A stretch of DNA of 64,000 nt from CAVVNP01 sp963800235 (GTDB taxonomy: Bacteria > Actinomycetota > Acidimicrobiia > Acidimicrobiales > Iamiaceae). Below, piece by piece: positions 43,265-50,460 of this stretch (its first letter is position 1; each line of letters starts with the position of its first letter). The notes under the pieces were generated by a model that searched no databases, was not told the origin of the DNA, and was given only the letters and a program-made list of their open reading frames with translations. The position numbers and the translations under genes are program-made. Location of the stretch: assembly GCA_963800235.1 (NCBI GenBank), contig CAWDAD010000003.1, positions 372,001-436,000 on the forward strand, in the 5' to 3' direction.

Positions 43265-45043
43265 GTGCGACGCCGGTGGCGACGGGCTAGACGGAGGGGC
43301 ATCGCACCCGCGGAGCCCCGCCCGTCGACCACGGCCATCTCGCAGGGGTTGGCCAACCGGTGGCGCATCAACGTCGCCTACCGGGCCCAGGTGCGGCTGT
43401 ACGAGCTGTCGGCGCTGCGCCGGCGCGACGGCCGGCTGAACCTCAAGCGGGCGCTGGCCGGCGTGGCCGTCGACGTCGGCGTGGCCACCGCCCTGCGCCG
43501 CTCGACGCGCCCGCTCGTCGGCGTGCGGCTCCTGGTCGACGCGCTCGACGCCGCCGTCTGGGGCCGCGACATCCCGAGCCCGCCCGAGACGCCGACGCTG
43601 GTCAGCGTGCCCTTGGCCCTCGAGGCCGGCGCCCGCTACGGCTGGGGCGGGCTGGTGGTGCCGGCGGCCAACTGGGCCGTCCTCGCCCTGGCCCGGCGCG
43701 GCACCGGTCGTCGCACCCCGGTGCAGACCATGGGCTGGCAGGTCGTGGCCGTCGGCGCCGCGTGGCTGCTCGACCGCTACGAGGCCGTGCAGCGGCGCAC
43801 CACCGAGCAGCGGGCCCGCCAGGAGGCCGGGGCCCGGACGTCGTCGGCCTTCCTCGCCGGGCAGAACGAGGTCGCCATGGGCGCCGACACCGTCGTCGAC
43901 GAGCTGGGCCGGGTCGAACACGTCCTCGCGTCGCTGTCCCCGGAGTCGCAGGCCGGCGGTACGGGCCGGGCGCTGGCGGCGTGGAAGGCGAGCCTGGCGG
44001 AGGCCACGGTCGTCGACACCATCTACCTGGGGACCCTGCTGACGCGGTGGGAGCGGGCCCGCCGCGGCCCCGACCTCTCCGCCGACGTGGTGCTCGACCT
44101 GCCCCCCGGTCTCGGGACCACCGTGCTGTCGTCGGGGCAGGCCGCCTGGCTGACCCAGGCCCTCGACGCCCTCGGGCTCCGGGGGCGGGTCCCCCTGTCG
44201 ATGCCCACCGGTGACCGCCGGGTGCCAGGCGACGCCGTCGAGCTGCGGATCGGCGGGCGCCGGATCGTGATCCCCGCCGACGAGGGCGGACCGCGACGCC
44301 CCGTCGACCCCCGGCCGGTGGTGCTGGTCGGCGGCTTCTGGTGGGCGTTGTCGTCGATGAGCGCCTCCCACGGCCACGTCCCGCTGCGCCGCGCCCTGCC
44401 GCCGGCGTCGCTGTCGGTGGCGCTGGCCGCCTGGGCCCGCAGCCGGCTCGACCGCCAGGAGACCTCCGACCACCGGGTGCTGCTCGCCGCCCTGGTCACC
44501 GCCGGGATCCAGGCGGTGACGATCTCCCGCGGCCAGCGCGAGCTCTACAACTCCGACGGCTTCCGCCAGCTCCCGATCCAGCTCAGCCTGGCCGCACCGG
44601 CCATGTACCTGGCGGTCAGCACCCCGCCGTCGACGCCCGCCGAGCGCATCGAGGCCACCTCGCTCGCCGCCGCGGTGATCGCCGCCGGGCTGGCGGCGGC
44701 CCGGCCCCCGCGACCTCGGCGCGACGTGCTGTCGGCCATGACCTGGCCCATCGCGGCGTACGAGGCGGTGCACAGCATCACCGGCGGTCTCGATCGGGCC
44801 AACGAGTCCCGGCGTGACGAGCTGGTGCAGCTCAGCCGGACCGAGGTCGAGCGGGCATGGCTGGCGGGGCGCAACTCGGTGCTCGACCTGGTCGAGTCCT
44901 CGTGGCGGACGGCCTGCGAACGGCTGGCCGAGGGCCGCTCGGGCGAACACCCGTGGCTCGACGAGGAGATGGCGGCCGAGCTGACCCGGCGGCTCGACAG
45001 CGCCAAAGGGCAGCTCGACGCCCTCCGCTGGGCCGAGAGCTGA
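43265..45043 (+). CDS. Unknown polytopic membrane protein (592 aa)
   Basis: No family was recognised. The protein has several hydrophobic stretches: GGLVVPAANWAVLALA, WQVVAVGAAWLL, VVLVGGFWWALSSM, LLAALVTAGIQAVTI, LPIQLSLAAPAMYLAV and AAAVIAAGLAAA. Soluble regions lie between them. Two soluble segments look alike, AFLAGQNEVAMGADTVVDEL near residue 196 and AWLAGRNSVLDLVESSW near 530, which hints at a duplicated arrangement. No kinase or ATPase motif is seen. The gene converges on an atypical response regulator 9 bases away, which is why a sensor role is considered. The GTG at 43265 is uncertain; a TTG at 43349 is an alternative. Confidence 0.7.
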   Translation: MRRRWRRARRRGIAPAEPRPSTTAISQGLANRWRINVAYRAQVRLYELSALRRRDGRLNLKRALAGVAVDVGVATALRRSTRPLVGVRLLVDALDAAVWGRDIPSPPETPTLVSVPLALEAGARYGWGGLVVPAANWAVLALARRGTGRRTPVQTMGWQVVAVGAAWLLDRYEAVQRRTTEQRARQEAGARTSSAFLAGQNEVAMGADTVVDELGRVEHVLASLSPESQAGGTGRALAAWKASLAEATVVDTIYLGTLLTRWERARRGPDLSADVVLDLPPGLGTTVLSSGQAAWLTQALDALGLRGRVPLSMPTGDRRVPGDAVELRIGGRRIVIPADEGGPRRPVDPRPVVLVGGFWWALSSMSASHGHVPLRRALPPASLSVALAAWARSRLDRQETSDHRVLLAALVTAGIQAVTISRGQRELYNSDGFRQLPIQLSLAAPAMYLAVSTPPSTPAERIEATSLAAAVIAAGLAAARPPRPRRDVLSAMTWPIAAYEAVHSITGGLDRANESRRDELVQLSRTEVERAWLAGRNSVLDLVESSWRTACERLAEGRSGEHPWLDEEMAAELTRRLDSAKGQLDALRWAES

Positions 45044-45052
45044 GGTCGGTCG

Positions 45053-45742
45053 CTACCGCGGGAGCTTGCTCCGGGTCGCCCACTGCACGAACCGATCGAT
45101 CTGGGGGAACGACGGCGCGTCCTGGTCGCGCTCGGGGGTCGTGCCGTCGGCGTTCACCGTGGTCAGCTTGGCGGACCGGTTGAAGGTGGCCCGCAGGCGG
45201 GTGCGGGCCCGGCTGCGGCCGCCGGCGGCGCCGTGGGCCAGGTCGAGCCGACCGGCCGCCCGCACGCCCTCGTTCACCGACGCCCGGTCGGTGATGCCGA
45301 GGCGCCACAGGGCCTCGGGGTCGAGCGGCTCGGGCACCGCCGCCTTGGACCGCTCGGGGTGCAGGACGATCTCGCACAGCCGCTCGCGCTGCTGGAGCTG
45401 GCTGCGGTGGTACAGCAGGTCGGCCCGCGCCTCGCGCATGCGGTGGCGCACGGCGTCGTCGAAGAAGTGGCCGGTCACCACGATCACCATGGTCTCCTCC
45501 GGCCCTCGCGCCGCCCGGATGCGCTCGACCACCTGGACCCCGGGGAACTGGTCGTAGGGCTGGCGCTCGTCGGCGGCGTCGACCAGGGCCACGTCGACCT
45601 CGTGCCAGCGCCGGTCGGGCTGGAGGGCCTCGTCATGGGTGAGGACGGCGACGACCTCGATCTCGTCGCACCCGGAGAGGATGGCCTCGACGCCGGCGCG
45701 GGTGATGTCGTCGTCGTCGACCACTGCGACTCGCAAGCCCAC
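45053..45742 (-). CDS. Atypical response regulator-like protein (229 aa)
   Basis: The N-terminal receiver has the acidic cluster VAVVDDDDITRAG, an Asp in VALVDAADE and the Thr in VVTGHFF. The switch Lys expected after the last strand is not obvious (LYHRSQLQ). The C-terminal part holds a possible DNA-binding helix pair (LWRLGITDRASVNEGVRAA) and a basic RRRRARLRATFNRSAK-type stretch (read as RARTRLRATFNRSAK). It may act without phosphorylation. AGGAAGG in front of the GTG at 45742 supports the start. It lies head to end with the unknown membrane protein. Confidence 0.75.
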   Translation of the reverse strand: MGLRVAVVDDDDITRAGVEAILSGCDEIEVVAVLTHDEALQPDRRWHEVDVALVDAADERQPYDQFPGVQVVERIRAARGPEETMVIVVTGHFFDDAVRHRMREARADLLYHRSQLQQRERLCEIVLHPERSKAAVPEPLDPEALWRLGITDRASVNEGVRAAGRLDLAHGAAGGRSRARTRLRATFNRSAKLTTVNADGTTPERDQDAPSFPQIDRFVQWATRSKLPR

Positions 45743-46152
45743 TCCCCCTTCCTACCTGGCGACGGCGGGAATGGGAAGAGCCGGGGCCCCGCGGACCCCG
45801 GCCCTTCGGTTCACCCAGGTTCTGCGACGAAACCCGGATGGCGATTCCGCCGTTCCACCCCCCACGGGCAACTCTGCTCGTCGGCGTCGCGCGAGTACGA
45901 CCGGAGGAACGCACGTCGCCGCGATCCGCTCCGGGAGCGCCGCCGGCGGGGGCGTAGGCTGCGGCGGGACGAGGGGACCCGTGGGGCCGGTTCTGATCCC
46001 CATGACCGGGGCTCGACCCGTCGAGACGGGCCCGGCTCGGCCGGCCGACGGCGTCCGGACGGCGGGTCGGGGCGGAATGCGGCATATCTCCATGGTGACG
46101 AAGCGTGCCGATGGCGCTAATTTGACCACGGAGAGAGAGGGGAGCCCAGCAG
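45743..46152. other. 410-base gap without a convincing gene
   Basis: The gap holds the start region of the response regulator and the promoter of the next gene. A 7-base-arm hairpin (GCCGGGG / CCCCGGC, 45780-45802) lies close to the response regulator start. The rest shows nothing I can name. A GTG-started frame near 45970 was considered but has no recognisable product. Confidence 0.6.
46095..46123 (+). promoter_or_regulatory. Promoter of the Thr/Pro-rich anchored protein gene
   Basis: GTGACG (46095-46100), a 17-base spacer and TAATTT (46118-46123) precede the ATG at 46153. A GAGAGAGAGGGG purine stretch lies between as the ribosome-binding region. Confidence 0.55.
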
Positions 46153-46785
46153 ATGACAGCGCCTGACGGCCCGGGTTCGCCCGACGAGCCCTACCGCACG
46201 CCCCGATGGATCCTGTGGGTCGTCGGCGTGGTCTCGGTCGCCGCCATCGTCGCCGCCTTCGCCCTGGGCCCCGGCGGGAGCGACGCCACGTCGTCGTCCT
46301 CGACCACCACGCCGGTCCCGGGCACCGACGGCGGGTCGTCCGCCGGCACCTCGTCCGACCGCTCCACCACCACGACCAGCCCCACCACGACCACCTCCTC
46401 GACCACCGCTCCCCCGTCCACGACCGCGCCGCCGACCACCGCGCCGTCGACCACGTCACCGCCGACCACCGCACCGCCGACCACGTCACCGCCGACCACC
46501 GCCCCGCAGGCGTCGCCCGGTCAGGTGCGGGTCGCGTCTTGCCGGATCGAGGGCGACCAGGTGATCGCCACCGGGTCGGTCACCAACCCCGGTGCGACCG
46601 CCGCCCGGTTCCGGGCCTCGGTCGTGGCGGTCGACGCCTCGGGCCGGGTGGTCGTCGGGCTGAGCGCGGACACCGGCACGGTGGCTCCGGGGGCCACCGT
46701 GCCCTTCACGGCCCGCGCCGGCGTCGCCCCCGGTCGGGCCGACCTGGTCAGCAGCTGCCGCTCGGCCGGCGCACCGGTCCTCTAG
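46153..46785 (+). CDS. Membrane-anchored protein with Thr/Ser/Pro stalk (210 aa)
   Basis: This is a predicted surface protein. Residues 1-16 are cytoplasmic, then a membrane helix (ILWVVGVVSVAAIVAAFAL) and a mucin-like stalk of about 85 residues built of TTT, TTAPP and TTSPP units follow. After that a beta-rich C-terminal domain of about 90 residues (VASCRIEGDQVIATGSVTN, two Cys likely forming a disulfide) resembles an FxLYD-type domain. The stalk could be O-mannosylated, which would suit the GT39 enzyme elsewhere in the window, but this link is speculative. The function is unknown. Confidence 0.8.
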   Translation: MTAPDGPGSPDEPYRTPRWILWVVGVVSVAAIVAAFALGPGGSDATSSSSTTTPVPGTDGGSSAGTSSDRSTTTTSPTTTTSSTTAPPSTTAPPTTAPSTTSPPTTAPPTTSPPTTAPQASPGQVRVASCRIEGDQVIATGSVTNPGATAARFRASVVAVDASGRVVVGLSADTGTVAPGATVPFTARAGVAPGRADLVSSCRSAGAPVL

Positions 46786-46855
46786 GCCCCGCCGACCTCG
46801 GCACCGGGCCCGCGACCGGCGGGTCGGTCCGCGGCGGCGACCGGCCGGGCGCCGG

Positions 46856-49800
46856 TCAGGCCAGGACGGCGGGGGCGGCACCCCGCAGCACCGTCTCGAA
46901 CGCCGTCGACCACCCGACGGCCTCGATGCCGAGCTGTCGGCGGAGCCGGTCGATCTCGGCGCCGGTCGAGCCCGCCCGACCGAGGCGGTCACCGACGGTG
47001 TCGCACACCAGGTCGACGGCCAGCCGGACGACGAGCTGGGCGACCCGGTCCTGGGTGGCGTCGACCCGCTCCCGGGCCCGTTCGCCCCACTCGCAGGCGT
47101 CGTCGCCGTCGACCCCGGCTCGGATGAGGGCGACGGCCACCTCGGCCATGGCGAGGTCGAGGTAGGTCGCCCGGGAGCTGTCGAAGGTCGCCCGGGCGAT
47201 CGCCTCGGCCTCCTCGACCCGGCCGCTGGCGGCCAGCACCAGCGCGCACGGCCCGCCGGACTCGGGCGACTCGACCGGGTCGGCCGGCGGCTCGCCCTCC
47301 CCCATACCGAGGGCCCCGGCGGCTCGCTGGCGGTCCCCGGACTGCAGGGCCACCATGCCGCGGGCCAGCCGGAGGGTCGTCACGTTGAGCTGGGCGGCAG
47401 CCTCGTCGGCACCGACGTCGAGGTCCCGCGCCCACCGCCGGCCGGCGGCGGCGTCGCCGATCTGCACCGCGATGATGATCTTGATGGCCGTGATCATGTG
47501 GGCCGCCTCGGCGCCCTGCAGCTCGGCCAGGAGCTGGCCGAACCGGTCGAGCAGCTCGACCCCCTCGTCGACCCGGCCGGCCATCACCATCGCCCGACCG
47601 CAGGCGCCGACCGCCTGCGACAGGCCGTAGCCGTCCCGCAGGCCCTCGAACACGGCGACCGCCTGCTCGCCGAGGTCGACCGCCTCGTCGGTGCGCCCCG
47701 CCCACAGCCGCAGGCTGGCGAGCAGCGTGGTCATGATGCCGATCGCCCACTTGTCGTCGCGCTCGCGGGCGTCGTCCAGGATCGGCACGGCGATGGCCTC
47801 GGCGTCCTCGACGCGGCCCTGCTGCATGCGCACGAACCCGAGCAGCCCGAGCGCCCACGACCGGCCGACGTTGTCGCCGACCTCGGTGAAGGCGGCCACC
47901 GCCTTCTGCAGCCGCTGGTCGGCCTCGTCGAGCTGCCCCTGGACGAAGGCGATCCACGCCAGGTTCTGCAACGCCCACCCCTGGCCCTGGCGATCGGCGA
48001 GCGCCTGGAACACGTGCTGGGCCGAGCGCACCGACGTCTCGGCGGCGGGCAGGTCGCCGGAGAACAGCTGGGTCATGCCGAGCAGGCGGAGCGCCTCGGC
48101 CAACCCGGCGTCGTCGCCGAGCCGCTGGAAGCGGGCCACTGCGTCGCCCAAGAGCTCGAGGGCGTCGGTCAGCCGGCCCGCCTTCTGGGCGATCTCGCCC
48201 AGCCGCACCACTGCGCAGGCCTCCTGCACCTCGTCGCCGGCCTCGGCGGCGTCGGCCCGGACCCGGCGGGCGTCGAGCTCGGCACCCTCGAGGTCCCACG
48301 CGCCGGTCCGCGCCGACGCCCGCCCCAGGAGCAGGGCGCATCGCTCGCCGTCGGGGTCCTCGCCGACCAGGTCGATGGCCTGGCTGAACAGCCGGTCGGC
48401 GAGCGGCAGCGCCTCGGACTCGGAGGCGCGGGCGGCCGCCTTGCCCAGCCAGTGCAGCGCCCGCGTGCGCAGGTCGTCGCCGATGCGGCCCTCGAGCTCG
48501 CCCGTGAGCTGGGCGGCCACCCCGTAGTGGTTGGCCAACCGGTCGATGGTGTTGTCGGAGGGGTGGGACCCCATGTGCGACTCGATGTAGCGGGCGATGC
48601 CCTCGTGGCGCTTGGCCCGGTCGGTCTTGGTCAGCGTGCCGTAGGCGACCTCGCGGACGAGGTCGGAGCGGAACGACCAGTGGTCGAGGTCGAGCTCGAA
48701 CAGGTCGTCGGCGACGAGCGAGCCGAGCACCCGGTCGACGTCGACCTGCTGGTGCATCTCGGTGGCCATGGTCTGCAGGTCGCGCACCTCGCCGCGGGGG
48801 CCGAGCACGGCCGCGTCCTGCAGGATCGTGCGCTGGTCGACCGACAGCCCGTCGAGCCGGGCCGCCACCAGCCCCCGGAGGGTGTCGGGCAGGATCGGCA
48901 TCGAGGTGGCGCCCTCGTCGGTGGCGTCGGCCATCAGCGACACCAGCTCCTCGATGAAGAACGGGTTGCCGCCGCTGCGCTCGAGCATGACCCGGGCCAG
49001 CTCCGGGGTCGGCTCGTGACCGAGCAGGGCGGTGAGCAGGTCGGCGGCCGCCTCCGGCCCGAGCGGATCGAGGTAGAGGCGGACGGCGTTGTACCGGCCC
49101 GGCTTGGGCGACCACCGGTCGAGCAGCTGCTCGCGGGCGGTGCCGAGCAGGGTGACCGGCGACCGTCCGAGCCGGTCGAGCAGCGTGTCGGTCAGCTCGA
49201 GCACCACGTCGTCGGCCCAGTGCAGGTCCGAGAAGACGATGAGGATGGGGAACTGGCGGGCGAACCCCTCGATGTAGGCGACGAGGGAGCGGATCGCCTC
49301 GTCCCGGGCGTTGGCCGGGTCGACGTCGACCAGGGCCTGCTCGAACTCCATCAGGTGCAGCAGGCCGGTGACGACGCGCTCGCGCTCCTCGGCGTCGGCG
49401 GTGTCGCCGAGGGCGGTGAGGACCCGCTCCCGGGTCCGGGCCCGGGCCGCCTCGAACTGGTCGCCGGCCTCGACCCAGCAGCTGCGACGGATGGCCTCGG
49501 CCACCGGCCACCAGGCGTTGGCCTCGCCGTAGGGCAGGCACCGGCCCTCGAGCACCGCCCCGCCCTCGGCCACGGTGCGGGCGGCCAGCTCGCTGGCCAG
49601 GCGCGTCTTGCCCAGCCCGGCGTCGCCGACCAGCAGGATCGACGTGGCCCGGCGGTTGGTCATGGACGACTGGAGCGCACCTTCGAGCAGCCCGATCTCC
49701 CGGTCGCGCCCGACCAGCGGGACCGAGTACTGGCGCGGGCGGGACCCCGGCGGCGCCAGCGTGCCGGTCGCCGCCCAGACCTCGACCGGCGCCTCCCGGC

Positions 49801-50386
49801 CCTTGGCCTGCAGCGGCGGGCGGGCCTCGAAGTCGATGACCTGCTGGGTGACGGCGTGGGTCGAGCCGCCGACCAGGACCTCGCCCGGTTGGGCGGCGGT
49901 CTGGAGGCGCGACGCCGTGTTCACCACGTCGCCCATGGCCGTGTAGTCGCCGCCGGCCCGGAGGGCGCCGACCAGGACCTCGCCGGTGGTGACCCCGATG
50001 CGCATGCGCAGCTCGGCGCCGGCCACCTCGCTCACGAAGCCGGCCAGGGTCTGCTGCATGCGCAGCGCCGCCCGCACCCCGCGCTCGGCGTCGTCCTCGT
50101 GGGCCACCGGGGCGCCGAACAGGGCGACGATGGCGTCGCCGATCACCTTGTCGACGGTGCCCCCGAAGGCGGTGATGTCGGTGGCCAGCCGGGCGAAGCA
50201 CCGGTCGACCAGGTTCTTCACGGTCTCGGGGTCCCGGGTCTCCGACAGGGAGGTGAAGCCGACCAGGTCGCCGAACAGCACGGTGACCACCCGGCGCTCG
50301 TCGCTCAGGTGGCGGATCTCGCTGCCGCAGTTGGAGCAGAACCGCGCCGAGGCCTCGGCCTGGGCACCGCAGGTCGGGCAGCTCAC
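46856..50386 (-). CDS. Zinc-ribbon, cyclase, AAA ATPase and TPR regulator (1176 aa)
   Basis: This is a multi-domain signalling protein. Residues 1-27 form a zinc ribbon (CPTCGAQ, CSNCGSE). Residues about 33-190 are a class III nucleotide cyclase domain with the metal Asp in FGDLVGFTSL, the second Asp in IGDAIVALFG, and NTASRLQ. A STAND/AAA-type ATPase follows with Walker A VGDAGLGKTRLA. The C-terminal half is TPR-like helical repeats (ALQNLAWIAFVQGQLDEAD). The family is frequent in actinobacteria and usually lacks proven targets. The GTG at 50386 lies seven bases behind a TAAGCT box, so it may be leaderless. It diverges from the permease gene. Confidence 0.9.
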   Translation of the reverse strand: MSCPTCGAQAEASARFCSNCGSEIRHLSDERRVVTVLFGDLVGFTSLSETRDPETVKNLVDRCFARLATDITAFGGTVDKVIGDAIVALFGAPVAHEDDAERGVRAALRMQQTLAGFVSEVAGAELRMRIGVTTGEVLVGALRAGGDYTAMGDVVNTASRLQTAAQPGEVLVGGSTHAVTQQVIDFEARPPLQAKGREAPVEVWAATGTLAPPGSRPRQYSVPLVGRDREIGLLEGALQSSMTNRRATSILLVGDAGLGKTRLASELAARTVAEGGAVLEGRCLPYGEANAWWPVAEAIRRSCWVEAGDQFEAARARTRERVLTALGDTADAEERERVVTGLLHLMEFEQALVDVDPANARDEAIRSLVAYIEGFARQFPILIVFSDLHWADDVVLELTDTLLDRLGRSPVTLLGTAREQLLDRWSPKPGRYNAVRLYLDPLGPEAAADLLTALLGHEPTPELARVMLERSGGNPFFIEELVSLMADATDEGATSMPILPDTLRGLVAARLDGLSVDQRTILQDAAVLGPRGEVRDLQTMATEMHQQVDVDRVLGSLVADDLFELDLDHWSFRSDLVREVAYGTLTKTDRAKRHEGIARYIESHMGSHPSDNTIDRLANHYGVAAQLTGELEGRIGDDLRTRALHWLGKAAARASESEALPLADRLFSQAIDLVGEDPDGERCALLLGRASARTGAWDLEGAELDARRVRADAAEAGDEVQEACAVVRLGEIAQKAGRLTDALELLGDAVARFQRLGDDAGLAEALRLLGMTQLFSGDLPAAETSVRSAQHVFQALADRQGQGWALQNLAWIAFVQGQLDEADQRLQKAVAAFTEVGDNVGRSWALGLLGFVRMQQGRVEDAEAIAVPILDDARERDDKWAIGIMTTLLASLRLWAGRTDEAVDLGEQAVAVFEGLRDGYGLSQAVGACGRAMVMAGRVDEGVELLDRFGQLLAELQGAEAAHMITAIKIIIAVQIGDAAAGRRWARDLDVGADEAAAQLNVTTLRLARGMVALQSGDRQRAAGALGMGEGEPPADPVESPESGGPCALVLAASGRVEEAEAIARATFDSSRATYLDLAMAEVAVALIRAGVDGDDACEWGERARERVDATQDRVAQLVVRLAVDLVCDTVGDRLGRAGSTGAEIDRLRRQLGIEAVGWSTAFETVLRGAAPAVLA

Positions 50387-50460
50387 GCTGCCAGCTTACG
50401 GACGGGTCGCGCGCATCCGTGAGGCCGTTCCGCGCACCGGCGAGGCCATAGGGTCGGCGG

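Noticed and set aside
45780..45802. GC-rich hairpin as a terminator
   Set aside because: It has no T-rich tail and lies at the 5' side of the response regulator gene, not behind a gene.
45970..46166. Small GTG-started gene in the gap before the stalk protein
   Set aside because: It overlaps the promoter and start of the stalk gene and its translation shows no recognisable domain. High-GC DNA gives many such frames by chance.
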